DNA of 64,000 bases from 3107 sp001483205 (GCA_964291375.2 OZ219809.1:372001-436000); one strand, 5' to 3'. Positions 41,909-52,956 are shown, counted from the stretch's first letter. The notes: generated from the sequence alone by a model not told the origin. Program-made: numbers and translations.

Positions 41909-44260
41909 ATGAAGAAAGACAAAAAATTGGCCCTCGGCAACTTTGGGCCGCTCCGTCGAACAGCACTTTTTCTGGCCATGGCCCTGCTGGTATCGGCCTG
42001 TCGCGGCGGCGATGATTGCGCCGTCAATACCGGCGGGCAGTGCTTTATCACCCAGCAGGAATATACCGATGAGGTCGCAAGAGTGGCCGAAGACCTGCGG
42101 TCTGCTGTTGAACCCTTCCGCGCCATGTTCAGCAATCAATGGGGGCTGAGCACGGTCAGGGCCGCCCGCGCCTATGCCAATCTCCATCTGAAATACGGCA
42201 ATGTCGAGACCGTCCTGCCCGGCGATGGCGCGATTGTCGGGGTCATGGATACCGGTATTGACCATGACCATGAAGTTTTCGCCAACACGACGATACATGA
42301 CGAGATATTCCTGGACGGCGCGAAAGATGAAGTCGAGGGCGAATTTGACCTAGACGACTATTCCCACGGCACGGCGGTGGCGAGTGTTGTTGCTGGCGAT
42401 GGAATCGGGATTGCGCCCGGGGCCGATCTGGTGGCGTTTGCCCTCCCGCTCGGGTCGGGTGGCCGTCTCTATATACCTATATCGTTAGCTGGTCTTAATA
42501 GCGTAAATAATACATATGAGGGAAGATTCAGGCGGGCATTGAACTGGCGCAGCGACGATGGCCGCAAGATAGACTTCCTGAACCTGAGCTTCGGCTTCAA
42601 CGGTATCATTGAAGATTACACCGAGCAGCAGCTACGCGACAATTTCGGCGACGCAATCGCGGTGATGGCCCAGGCGGGTGTTACCGATAAGACGGTGCTT
42701 GTCTGGGCCGCTGGCAATGCGCATGGTGACGATTGCCAGGCTGGCAGCACAAACTTATGCGTTAATCGCAAGATCAACGCGCGTTCCGTCGAGATTCTCG
42801 CCGGTTTGCCCGCACGGATTGAGGAATTGCGGGGCCATGTCGTTGCGGTTGCAGCGATTGGTGAGAATGGCAAGATCGCTTCTTTTTCCAACCGCTGCGG
42901 CATTGCCAAGGACTGGTGCCTGGCCGCCCCCGGTGTGAGTGTCCGGGCAGCGTATTTCGGTGACTATTTTGTAGATGGAGGTGTTCGCTATTCCAGAGGG
43001 TATGCCTCTTTGCCCGGCACATCCTTCGCCGCGCCCTATGTCGCCGGTGGGCTGGCGGTGATGAAGCACATGTTCCGGGATCAGCTTTCCAACACCCAAC
43101 TGCTCAGCCGGATGCTGGATACCGCCGACGACACCGGCATATACGCCGATGCCGACATCTACGGCCACGGCCTGATGGACCTCGGCGCGGCGACATCCCC
43201 CGTCGGCGGGCTTTCCTTCTCGCTCGGTGATCAGGTGGCGGGTGACGGCATAGGTTTGAGCACATCGGCGCTTGCCCTTGGCGGGGCGTTCGGCGACGGG
43301 CTGGCCTTTGCGCTCTCCGGGCAGGAAATCGCCGCCTTCGACGCCTTGGGCGCGCCGTTCTGGTTTGATCTGGGCGGGTTTGCCGCCGCCGGAGCCACCG
43401 GGCCGTCCGAGGCCGCCCGGCTGCGCGCCCTGATGGTCACGGAAACCGCCGATCAGGGTTTCGACGGGCGGCTGGCCCTCGCACCGACGGCAGACATGCC
43501 CGGCACCCCGAACGGCCCCCGTTTGCAGTTCGGCATGTTCCGGGCGGCAACGGTTGCCGAAAGCGGGCATCTCTCGTTCGCCGACCATGGTCTGGCGGTC
43601 GCGCTGTCCGGGCGGAACGGGCTGTCCGCCGTCGCCTTCACCACCGAGGGCGCGGATGCAAAAGCGCCGGTTTCGGGCGCGGCCCTGTCGTGGCAGGCGG
43701 AGGGCCTGCCGGTGGCCTTGCGCGCCGGTTGGCTGAGTGAGCGCCGGACCCTGCTTGGCAGTGCGGCAAAGGGTGCGTTCGGCGGATGGGCGGCGAATAC
43801 GGTTTTCGCCGGTTTCGCGGGCGGGGCTGATTTCGGCGACTGGCGGCTGGCCGGGTCTGCCGAGATCGGCATGGTGACGCCGGATGTGAGCCGGGGGGTC
43901 GTGCGGGGGATGAATGGCCTTGTCACCAGCACGTTCGGCCTTCACGCCACCCGGCGGCTGAGCGGTGACAGCCTGTTGCAGGTTTCGCTGTCGCAGCCGC
44001 TGCGGGTCGAAAGCGGGCGGGCGGCGCTGTCGGTTCCTGTCGGGCGCACCCCGGATGGCGGGGTTCTGCGCCGGTCTTTCGGGGCTGATCTTGAGCCGAC
44101 AGGCCGTCAGGTTGACCTTGGCATCCATTGGCGGCAGGGGTCGTCGTTGTTGCGCAATGACGATCTGCGCCTGAGCGCCGTGCTGAGCCATCAGCCGGGG
44201 CATCGGGGGGCGGCAAAGCCCGATGTGGCGGTTCTGGCCGGGTGGCGGCTGGAGTTCTGA
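41909..44260 (+). CDS. Subtilisin-like (S8) serine protease lipoprotein, probable autotransporter
   Basis: 783 residues. Lipoprotein signal with lipobox LVSAC (Cys near residue 31). The peptidase triad is readable: Asp114 in VGVMDTGIDHD, His153 in DYSHGTAVASVVAG, Ser372 in LPGTSFAAPYVAGG, with Asn in VLVWAAGNAHG. From about 440 the sequence becomes beta-strand-rich and ends WRLEF, consistent with an autotransporter barrel, as in SphB1 and NalP, which are also lipoprotein subtilases. A short AT-rich stretch near 42470-42530 differs from surrounding codon use. AAGGGGAGG precedes the ATG. Likely surface exposed. Confidence 0.85.
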   Translation: MKKDKKLALGNFGPLRRTALFLAMALLVSACRGGDDCAVNTGGQCFITQQEYTDEVARVAEDLRSAVEPFRAMFSNQWGLSTVRAARAYANLHLKYGNVETVLPGDGAIVGVMDTGIDHDHEVFANTTIHDEIFLDGAKDEVEGEFDLDDYSHGTAVASVVAGDGIGIAPGADLVAFALPLGSGGRLYIPISLAGLNSVNNTYEGRFRRALNWRSDDGRKIDFLNLSFGFNGIIEDYTEQQLRDNFGDAIAVMAQAGVTDKTVLVWAAGNAHGDDCQAGSTNLCVNRKINARSVEILAGLPARIEELRGHVVAVAAIGENGKIASFSNRCGIAKDWCLAAPGVSVRAAYFGDYFVDGGVRYSRGYASLPGTSFAAPYVAGGLAVMKHMFRDQLSNTQLLSRMLDTADDTGIYADADIYGHGLMDLGAATSPVGGLSFSLGDQVAGDGIGLSTSALALGGAFGDGLAFALSGQEIAAFDALGAPFWFDLGGFAAAGATGPSEAARLRALMVTETADQGFDGRLALAPTADMPGTPNGPRLQFGMFRAATVAESGHLSFADHGLAVALSGRNGLSAVAFTTEGADAKAPVSGAALSWQAEGLPVALRAGWLSERRTLLGSAAKGAFGGWAANTVFAGFAGGADFGDWRLAGSAEIGMVTPDVSRGVVRGMNGLVTSTFGLHATRRLSGDSLLQVSLSQPLRVESGRAALSVPVGRTPDGGVLRRSFGADLEPTGRQVDLGIHWRQGSSLLRNDDLRLSAVLSHQPGHRGAAKPDVAVLAGWRLEF

Positions 44261-44917
44261 CCGGCCCTTTTCGGATGCCTCTGCATGGTTGTGCAGGGGC
44301 CGCCAACCCGTCCCGCCCGGCGGAATGCCGGGCCGGGCCGCGTTATAGCGTGGCGATGTAAAATTGATCACAGGCTTAAAACCCGATTCTGTCAGGGCGC
44401 TGCTGCATGGATGTAAGCGCTTTCACCGAAGTTGTAAGCGCTTACATTCCGGGAAAGAGGCAAAGGCCATGTCCGGCCCGGCTCGGGGGGCGGGCCTTAT
44501 CCGCGGATAAGGTCAGGGCCTCTGACATATTAGCGCATTGCTGGCCAAACCACCCGCCCGGCGGAACGCCGGGCAGCGCCCGCTATTGGGCTCCGCCCGT
44601 TCGGCCCTGAAACGGTCCCCCGGACCGTTTCCGAGACGGGCCTCACCCCATGGCGGGCGCTTTGCACCCGCCGGGCCGGGCGCTGCCCTCTGCCTTTGAA
44701 GCTCGATGGCCCAACGACATAATATTGATAAGCCATCTACATCATAGCGCATCGCTGGCCAAACCATCCGCCCGGCGGAACGCCGGGCCCGCCGCGTCAC
44801 CCCTCAATGGGATGGCGTGGCGTGCCCCCCTGAGCAGGCCGGGCGTGGCCATTATGCAGAGGTCTTTCCGATGTCGCGGGCAGGTCACTGACGCGGGCAA
44901 GCACCGTCCCGATGCCG
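44261..44917. repeat. Mosaic repeat block between the S8 protease and TM-coiled-coil genes
   Basis: No gene. In order: a solo end GCCTCTGCATGGTTGTGCAG (near 44278), an approximately 120-bp unit (44349-44470) duplicated at 49081, the palindrome CTTATCCGCGGATAAG (44496-44511) with CCTCTGACATATTAGCGCAT beyond it, hairpin CCCGGCGGAACGCCGGGC, hairpin GAAACGGTCC/GGACCGTTTC (44609-44631), TTGCACCCGCCGGGCCGGGC, the CACCCCTCAATGGGATGG module, and an inverted end ATGCAGAGGTCT near 44855. Confidence 0.82.
44412..44446. promoter_or_regulatory. Two LacI-type operator-like sites, 21 bp apart (copy 1)
   Basis: TGTAAGCGCTTTCA (44412-44425) and the perfect palindrome TGTAAGCGCTTACA (44433-44446). They share the central AAGCGCTT core typical of LacI-family operators and sit on the same DNA face. 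The same pair, with the same spacing, recurs at 49145. Confidence 0.5.
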
Positions 44918-45250
44918 TCAGCCGCTATCCCCATTCTTCCGCCCTATACGGGCGCGGAGATCTTCGGCCTCGGCGCGGGCGTGGCCCAGAGCTTCCATTG
45001 TGGTGGCGAGTTCCGCCTCTGCCTGCGCCAGCCTGCTGTTCATCTCTGCCTCAAGCCCCTGCATCCGGGCGATGGCCTGATCACGGGCCGCTTCTGCCTC
45101 GTGCCGGGCCTGCGCCATCCGGTCGGTCTCGGTCATGTCCCCCTGCTCCACACGGGCAAAACGGTGCAGCGCCCAATGCGCGAACCACCCCAGAAGGAAG
45201 GCCGCGAACAGGATGGCCGCAATGGTAAGGACAAGTCCGGTTCCGTTCAT
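44918..45250 (-). CDS. Membrane-anchored coiled-coil protein
   Basis: 110 residues. One N-terminal helix (LVLTIAAILFAAFLLGWFAH), then a long charged coiled coil rich in Ala, Glu and Arg (DRMAQARHEAEAARDQAIAR to ALGHARAEAEDLRARIG). No family is named. Its ATG overlaps the stop of the OmpA-family gene by 4 bp, so the two are probably made together and may act together in the envelope. Confidence 0.75.
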   Translation of the reverse strand: MNGTGLVLTIAAILFAAFLLGWFAHWALHRFARVEQGDMTETDRMAQARHEAEAARDQAIARMQGLEAEMNSRLAQAEAELATTMEALGHARAEAEDLRARIGRKNGDSG

Positions 45251-47100
45251 CGTCGGCCCCCTGCCGTTATATTTGCCGCATCGCCCCCCTCGCCCGCAAT
45301 CAGCGTAAAAGTGATCCGCCGGTTTTGCCGCCGCCCGACCTCGGTGTCATTATCGGCGATCGGGCGGCTCTCGCCATAGCCCTTTGCGGTCAGGTTGCTG
45401 GTCAGCACCCGCCGGGCAATCAGCGCATTCAGCACCGCATCTGCCCGCGCCTGGCTAAGGCCAAGGTTCATCTGTTCGCGCCCCTGGCTGTCGGTATGCC
45501 CGCCGATTTCCATCTTCACATGCTGGCATTCGCGCACCTTATCGGCAAGCGCGTTCAGGGTCCGCCGGGCACTGGGTGAAATATCGGCTGAACTCGGCGC
45601 GAACGCGATCTTGCTGCCCTCAAGGATGGCGTTGATGTTCGCCACGCAGTCCTCGGGCGCGGGCAGGGCGGCGTCCGGGGAAAGCCATTTCGCATGGCGC
45701 ACCTTGACCAGAACATTCTGCGCCGCGCCCGGTCTTTCCGACAGCATCCGGGTAATTTCCGCCTGCGCGTCCGGGTTGCCGCTTGTGCCGCGCAGCTCGA
45801 TCAGATCGGCCCGCAGAATCACCTGCCCGTTCCCGAGCGCGCCCAGTGCCGCCAGCCCCGCCAGCGCCTGCGCCGTCCAGCCCGGCGGCAGCCCGGTATG
45901 CGGGCGGGTCGTGGAATGGACCAGCCTGACCCCGGCATGGCTGCGCATATAGCTTTCCGCCGCCCGCGCCGGTCCGTCAGCCAGATGGCCGTGCAGATGC
46001 GCCAGCCCCTCGGGGCTGAGGGTGGCGATAAATTCCGGCGCGGCACTGTCATCCGGCCCCGGCCCCCCGGCCTGCTCCGGCTCAGGCGGCACAACGTGCA
46101 GCGCAAAGCCCTCCGGCAGGGCGGCCTCAAGCTCGTTGGCAGCACGGTCAAACAGCGCGCGCGGGGTCGTCTCTGCCGCCGCAAACGTGATGTCGGTGTC
46201 GGCAAATGTCACCGATCCGTCGCCGATCCCGGCCAGGGCAGAGACGGCGCGCTCCACCGCCTCGGCCCAGTGTGGTGAGGGGCGGCCAAGCCCGATCCTG
46301 CACGCGCCATCCTCGCCAAGACCTGCGGCGCGCAGAATGCGGGTGCGGGTCGCTTCACTGTCGGCGGAACAGGCATCAAAACGCCCGGTGCCCGCTTCGA
46401 CCAGATAATGCAGCGTGAACGGCGCAATCACCGGGCGTGGCGCGGACAGATCAAGGGTCAGGTCAACCCCCCGTGGCGCATCCGCCCGCAGGGTTTGTTC
46501 CAGCCGGGCGCGGGCCTCGGTGCTGTCGGTGATGGCGGTGATGGTCACGACCCCGGTGCGGACGGATATTTTCGACTGCGGCAGGTGGGACAGCGCGGCA
46601 ACGGCATAATCGAGCGCCACATCCCAGCCCGGCGGTGCGGGATGGTCCGCCGTTTCCAGAAGGTCCGTCACCCGTGCCCCGCCGGGCAGGGCGGCAATCG
46701 CCCCGATGATCCCGGCCCGCCCGTTTTCCGCCGGGATGAGGCCGAGCAGCGACACCCGCCCGCCATCGCGCAGCAGCTCGACCAGAAATTCAGGCGCGGC
46801 AATATCCGCCGCCGCCGCGACCGACATGGCGTCAGTCACGCGATGGGCGGCCACCACCTCACCCGCGAGGCTGAGGGCGCGGAAGCGGGCGGCCTCTGAC
46901 GGGGCGGTCCCGCTGAGGCTGACTTGCAGCCCGTCCGCAGTGACGGTGGCCCAAGTCAGGTCACCGGCGACCAGCAGGGTGGTTATCCGTGACAGAGTGG
47001 CGGATTCGATTCGTTTAGAGGCGGCAAGGGCGACCGCCAGCGAAAGCGCCGCCCCTGCGGTCATCGCCGCCACAATCAGGGTTTTGGACAGTCGCATCAC
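45247..47100 (-). CDS. BON-like repeat / OmpA-family envelope protein
   Basis: 617 residues. An N-terminal membrane segment (LIVAAMTAGAALSLAVALAA) is followed by several BON-like domains (LTWATVTADGLQVSLSGTAP; VSVR-type repeats through VLHVV), and from about 490 an OmpA/Pal peptidoglycan-binding domain: SKIAFAPSSADISPSARRTL, VKMEIGGHTDSQGREQMNLG, LSQARADAVLNALI and AKGYGESRPIADNDTEVGRR. This layout resembles ArfA-type anchored proteins. Two adjacent Met codons (47100, 47097) are possible starts. Likely links inner membrane and cell wall. Confidence 0.85.
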   Translation of the reverse strand: MMRLSKTLIVAAMTAGAALSLAVALAASKRIESATLSRITTLLVAGDLTWATVTADGLQVSLSGTAPSEAARFRALSLAGEVVAAHRVTDAMSVAAAADIAAPEFLVELLRDGGRVSLLGLIPAENGRAGIIGAIAALPGGARVTDLLETADHPAPPGWDVALDYAVAALSHLPQSKISVRTGVVTITAITDSTEARARLEQTLRADAPRGVDLTLDLSAPRPVIAPFTLHYLVEAGTGRFDACSADSEATRTRILRAAGLGEDGACRIGLGRPSPHWAEAVERAVSALAGIGDGSVTFADTDITFAAAETTPRALFDRAANELEAALPEGFALHVVPPEPEQAGGPGPDDSAAPEFIATLSPEGLAHLHGHLADGPARAAESYMRSHAGVRLVHSTTRPHTGLPPGWTAQALAGLAALGALGNGQVILRADLIELRGTSGNPDAQAEITRMLSERPGAAQNVLVKVRHAKWLSPDAALPAPEDCVANINAILEGSKIAFAPSSADISPSARRTLNALADKVRECQHVKMEIGGHTDSQGREQMNLGLSQARADAVLNALIARRVLTSNLTAKGYGESRPIADNDTEVGRRQNRRITFTLIAGEGGDAANITAGGRR

Positions 47101-47179
47101 TCTCTACCCGGTCAGCCCCGGACTGTTTAAGCGCCGCGCCGGGATTGCGCAATCAGACAATGAAGGGCGGCAGGCCGTT

Positions 47180-47342
47180 TGAAAGACCTCTGCATAATGG
47201 CGCGTCGCTCCCCAAACGCTCCGCCCGGTCGCAAGACCGGGCCGCGCCGTCCCGCTCCTAAATGGGGTGGGCGGCGCGCCCCCCTGAACAGGCCGGGCGT
47301 TACCTGCCGAACTGTTCGCGCATCTGCCCCGGCATAGCACAA
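47180..47342. repeat. Repeat fragment between the OmpA-family and ubiA genes
   Basis: GACCTCTGCATAATGGCGCG (about 47186), hairpin CCCGGTCGCAAGACCGGGC, GCTCCTAAATGGGGTGGGCG module, CCCCCCTGAACAGGCCGGGC and CGAACTGTTCGCGCATCTGC. No inverted right end, so it is a truncated or fused unit. Confidence 0.72.
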
Positions 47343-48311
47343 TCAGACGATCACCACCGCGACGGCGAAAAAAACCACAGGCACAAGACCGGCATCGCGG
47401 TTAGAGCGGAACAGGCGCAGGCATGTCTCCGGCTCATCAATGTTCAAATCCCGTATCTGCCAGGCCAGATGCCAGCCCATCGCCCACGGCCCCCCAAGGG
47501 CGATGACAAGCGCCAGCAGATCGCCCCTGTCCGTCAGCGCAACCACCACCGCCATCGCCATCAGCACCACCACCGCCACCATGAACCAGCGCAGAATGGC
47601 CCCGGTCCGCGCGCCGAACAGCAGCGCGGTAGAGCGGATGCCGATCAGGGCGTCGTCCTCTTTGTCCTGATGGGCATAGATCGTGTCATAGAACACCGTC
47701 CACACCACCCCGGCCAGATACAACAGCACCGCCGGGGCTTCCAACGTGCCCCGATGCGCTGTCCAGGCCACCAGCGCGCCCCAGTTAAAGGCGATGCCCA
47801 GAAACACCTGCGGCCACCAGGTAAAACGCTTGGCAAACGGGTAAACGGCAACCGGGATCAAAGAGATCACCCCGAGCAGGATCGTCGCCCGGTTAAAGGT
47901 CAGCAGGATCAGCAACCCGACCAGCGCCTGCACGATCAGCCACACCACGGCCTGCCGGACACTCACCTGACCCGCAGGCAGCGGGCGGGAGCGTGTCCGC
48001 TTCACTCCGGCATCGATCCTGCGGTCCGTGATGTCGTTCCAGGTGCAGCCCGCGCCCCGCATGGCGACCGCGCCGATAACGCATCCGGCGACGATCCACA
48101 GGTCAAAGGCCCGCGCCCCGTCCGTCGCCGCCGCCAGCGCCACCCCCCACAGGCACGGGATCAGCAACAGCCATGCGCCGATTGGCCGGTCCGCCCGTGA
48201 CAGCCGCAGATAGGGCCGCGCCCATGCAGGCGCACGGTGGTCAACCCAGTTGCCCTTGCCTGCATCAGCAACCTGGCCCTCGGGCGCTGGCGTTTCTGGG
48301 GGCTGGGGCAT
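47343..48311 (-). CDS. ubiA: 4-hydroxybenzoate octaprenyltransferase
   Basis: Attaches the polyprenyl tail to 4-hydroxybenzoate in ubiquinone synthesis; inner-membrane enzyme with about eight helices. 322 residues. The first Asp-rich motif is CTWNDITDRRIDAGVKRTRS, the second VFYDTIYAHQDKEDDALIGI; the N-terminal LSRADRPIGAWLLLIPCLWG is standard. I choose ATG 48311 (MPQPPETPAPEGQ). Its CATATG start region is shared back to back with rsmE. Confidence 0.94.
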   Translation of the reverse strand: MPQPPETPAPEGQVADAGKGNWVDHRAPAWARPYLRLSRADRPIGAWLLLIPCLWGVALAAATDGARAFDLWIVAGCVIGAVAMRGAGCTWNDITDRRIDAGVKRTRSRPLPAGQVSVRQAVVWLIVQALVGLLILLTFNRATILLGVISLIPVAVYPFAKRFTWWPQVFLGIAFNWGALVAWTAHRGTLEAPAVLLYLAGVVWTVFYDTIYAHQDKEDDALIGIRSTALLFGARTGAILRWFMVAVVVLMAMAVVVALTDRGDLLALVIALGGPWAMGWHLAWQIRDLNIDEPETCLRLFRSNRDAGLVPVVFFAVAVVIV

Positions 48312-49094
48312 ATGGTCGGCCTCATGGAAAAAGCAATCGTCAGGCTCTATGTAGATCAGCCGCTGGGGGCGGGGCAATCGGTTCCTCTGACCCGCGATCA
48401 GGCGCATTATCTGTTCGGGGTGATGCGGCAGGCGGCGGGCGCGGCGGTTGCGCTGTTCAACGGGCGGGACGGCGAATATCTGGCCCATGTGCAGGAGGCC
48501 GGAAAGCGCGGCGGTGTTCTGGTTTGCGCGACGCAGACAAGGCCCCTGCAAGCGCCGCCCGATCTGTGGCTGCTGTTTGCACCGATCAAGAAGGCGCGGA
48601 CGGATTTTATCGTCGAGAAGGCCGCCGAGATGGGGGCGGCGCGCATCTGCCCGGTGCAGACGGCGCTGACCAATGCCGCGCGTATCCGCCGGGACCGGTT
48701 GCAGGCCCATGTGATCAGGGCGGTCGAGCAATGCGGCGGCACCTTTGTGCCCGAGGTGGCAGAGATGCGGCGGCTTTCGGCCCTGTTGTCGGACTGGCCC
48801 CCGGACCGGCGGCTGATGTTCTGTGATGAGGCGCTGGCCGGGGCAGGGCGGGCGTTGCCGGTGACGGGGGGTGGCGGGAAGGACGACGGCGGCAAATGGG
48901 CGATTCTGATCGGGCCGGAGGGCGGGTTTTCCGCGTCAGAGCGTGACCGCCTTTGCGCCATGCCCGGGGCCTGTGCCGTCAGCCTCGGCCCCCGCGTGCT
49001 GCACGCTGACACTGCGGTGGTGGCGGCGATGACGGTCTGGCAACAGGCGCTTGGGGATTGGGGGGCTGATGACAGGTCTGGCGTGGCACCGTAA
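48312..49094 (+). CDS. rsmE: 16S rRNA (uracil-1498-N3)-methyltransferase
   Basis: 260 residues from ATG 48312 or 256 from ATG 48324 (MEKAIVRLYV), which better matches related N-termini. N-terminal PUA-like part VRLYVDQPLGAGQSVPLTRD; SPOUT knot with LLFAPIKKARTDFIVEKAAE, RAVEQCGGTFVPEV, ILIGPEGGFSASERDRL and CAVSLGPRVLHADTAVVAAM. The last four residues GVAP and the stop lie in repeat DNA duplicated at 44349, so the 3' end may have been fixed by repeat insertion. Confidence 0.93.
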   Translation: MVGLMEKAIVRLYVDQPLGAGQSVPLTRDQAHYLFGVMRQAAGAAVALFNGRDGEYLAHVQEAGKRGGVLVCATQTRPLQAPPDLWLLFAPIKKARTDFIVEKAAEMGAARICPVQTALTNAARIRRDRLQAHVIRAVEQCGGTFVPEVAEMRRLSALLSDWPPDRRLMFCDEALAGAGRALPVTGGGGKDDGGKWAILIGPEGGFSASERDRLCAMPGACAVSLGPRVLHADTAVVAAMTVWQQALGDWGADDRSGVAP

Positions 49095-49806
49095 AATTGA
49101 TCACAGGCTTAAAACCTGATCCTGTCAGGGCACTGCTGCATGGATGTAAGCGCTTTCACCGAGATTGTAAGCGCTTACATTCCGGGAAAGAGGCAAAACC
49201 CGCGTCCGGCCCGCATAGGGGGTGCGCGCCGCCCACCCCATTTAGAGGTGGGACGGCGCGGCCCGGTCTTGCGACCGGGCGGGGTCAGGGCCGGAAGCCG
49301 GACACAAAATCCGGGCGTCACGCTATAACCTGAAAGACCTCTGCATGGTGGCGCATCGGTGGCCAACCCGTCCCGCCCGGTCGCCAGACCGGGCCGCGCC
49401 CGCCATAGGGCTCCGCCCGTTCGGCCCTGAAACGGTCCACTGGACCGTTTCCGAGACGGGCCTCACCTCACGACGGGCGCTTTGCACCCGCCGGGCCGGG
49501 CGCTGCCCTTCGGACGGGGCGCGCGCTTGATCCCGCAGAATATAACCTGAAACACCTCTGCATAATGTCTCAGCCGGGCAGCCGCCTGCCTGGGCGGGCG
49601 CTTTTCGCGACAGTCCAAATTGGCGATGGTCTTGCCATAAAGCCCATACGCCCCAACAAGCTGAGACGTTCCAAGCGCCTGCCGGGGGCAGGCAGGCGCT
49701 GCCCGGTGCAAGCACCGGGCGGGGTATTTGGGGGCTATACAGCCTTATACAGAGGTCTTTCTGCATATTGGCGCATCAGTAACCAGCCCGTCCCGCCCGA
49801 AACCGC
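49081..49806. repeat. Mosaic repeat block between rsmE and dnaJ
   Basis: No gene. Parts: the duplicated operator-bearing unit (49081-49203; second copy of 44349), the CCCACCCCATTTAGAGGTGG module, CGGACACAAAATCCGGGCGT, end GACCTCTGCATGGTGGCGCA (49337), hairpin CCCGGTCGCCAGACCGGGC, hairpin GAAACGGTCC/GGACCGTTTC (49429-49451), then a complete unit in inverted orientation from CACCTCTGCATAATGTCTCA to ACAGAGGTCT (49553-49758), and a new end CATATTGGCGCATCAG. Confidence 0.82.
49145..49179. promoter_or_regulatory. Two LacI-type operator-like sites, 21 bp apart (copy 2)
   Basis: TGTAAGCGCTTTCA (49145-49158) and TGTAAGCGCTTACA (49166-49179), identical in sequence and spacing to those at 44412-44446, although bases between them have drifted (GAAGT against GAGAT). 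Conserved sites with drifting spacer suggests selection, but two recent copies are thin evidence. Confidence 0.5.
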
Positions 49807-50940
49807 TCAGCCCTTCATCCCGTCCCAGAACGTCCGCACCTTACCGAAGAAGCTCGAGCTTTCCGGGCTGTTATCGGCACTGATGGCGTCAAATTCGCGC
49901 AACAGGTCTTTCTGACGGCTGGTCAGGTTGACCGGCGTCTCCACCATCAGCTCGATATACATATCCCCCGATCCGCCGCCCCTCAGCGCCGGCATTCCCT
50001 TGCCTTTCAGCCGCATCTGCCGACCCGACTGGCTGCCGGGGGGGATTTTCACCCGGCTGCGCCCCCCGTCGATGGTCGGCACTTCCATATCCCCCCCCAA
50101 CGTGGCAGAGGCCATCGACACCGGCACCCGGCAAAACAGGTTCACCCCGTCGCGCCCGAAAATCGAATGCTCCTGCACCTCGATAAAGATATACAAATCC
50201 CCCGGCGGCGCGCTGCGCAGGCCCGCCTCGCCCTCTCCGGCCAGACGGATGCGGGTGCCGGTCTCGACCCCCGCCGGGATATTGACCGACAGCGTGCGCT
50301 CTTCCTGCCGTCGCCCGCCGCCGCCGCAGGCCCGGCACGGATTGCTGATCATCCGCCCCGCACCGTGACAGGTCGGGCAGGTGCGTTCGACAGTAAAAAA
50401 GCCCTGCTGTGCGCGCACCTTGCCCATGCCGGAGCATGTCGGACATGTCGTCGGTTCGGCCCCGCTCTCGGCCCCGGTGCCGTTGCAGGCGGTGCAGGTG
50501 ACGGCGGTCGGCACCCGGATGGTCTTGCGCAGGCCCCTATGAGCCTCTTCCAGCGTCACGCGCAGATTATAGCGCAGGTCAGAGCCGCGCCCCGTGCGCT
50601 CCCGCGGGCCGCCCCTCATCCCGCCGCCGAACAAGTCATCGAAAATGTCGGAAAAGGCGCTGGCGAAATCGCCATGCCCGCCGTGATGCCCCCCCTGGCC
50701 GCCGCCCATGCCGCCCTCAAACGCGGCATGGCCAAAGCGGTCATAGGCCGATTTCTTCCCGGCGTCCTTCAGAACCTCATAGGCTTCGTTGACTTCCTTG
50801 AACCGGGTTTCCGCCTGCGGGTCGTCTTTGTTGCGGTCCGGGTGCAGCTCTTTGGCCTGACGGCGATAGGCTTTCTTGATCTCGTCGGTGGACGCACCTC
50901 TGGCGACCCCCAGAACATCATAAAAATCGCGCTTTGCCAT
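49807..50940 (-). CDS. dnaJ: Chaperone DnaJ
   Basis: Hsp40 co-chaperone that delivers clients to DnaK and stimulates its ATPase. 377 residues. J domain with HPD in KELHPDRNKDDP, Gly/Phe-rich linker (EGGMGGGQGGHHGG), four CxxCxGxG zinc repeats (CTACNGTGAE, CPTCSGMGKV, CPTCHGAGRM, CRACGGGGRR) and the C-terminal client-binding domains. AAGGGAAC precedes the ATG. Follows dnaK by 69 bp across a hairpin. Confidence 0.97.
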   Translation of the reverse strand: MAKRDFYDVLGVARGASTDEIKKAYRRQAKELHPDRNKDDPQAETRFKEVNEAYEVLKDAGKKSAYDRFGHAAFEGGMGGGQGGHHGGHGDFASAFSDIFDDLFGGGMRGGPRERTGRGSDLRYNLRVTLEEAHRGLRKTIRVPTAVTCTACNGTGAESGAEPTTCPTCSGMGKVRAQQGFFTVERTCPTCHGAGRMISNPCRACGGGGRRQEERTLSVNIPAGVETGTRIRLAGEGEAGLRSAPPGDLYIFIEVQEHSIFGRDGVNLFCRVPVSMASATLGGDMEVPTIDGGRSRVKIPPGSQSGRQMRLKGKGMPALRGGGSGDMYIELMVETPVNLTSRQKDLLREFDAISADNSPESSSFFGKVRTFWDGMKG

Positions 50941-50962
50941 GGTTTGTTCCCTTTAAGGCAAA

Positions 50963-50991
50963 GACCGGCCCGAACGGGTATCAGGCCGGTC
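50963..50991 (-). terminator. dnaK-dnaJ intergenic hairpin
   Basis: GACCGGCC and GGCCGGTC form a strong stem around CGAACGGGTATCA in the 69-bp gap. It may act as a partial terminator or mRNA-stability element that lowers dnaJ relative to dnaK. Confidence 0.5.
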
Positions 50992-51009
50992 CGGGGGCAT
51001 CAGTGCCCC

Positions 51010-52956
<1,947 letters not shown>

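Noticed and set aside
44407..44610. MDVSAFTE.VSAYIPGKRQ frames at 44407 and 49140 as a small conserved protein
   Set aside because: The similarity is explained by duplication of the DNA unit with the operator-like palindromes; no ribosome site and the frames diverge right after the unit.
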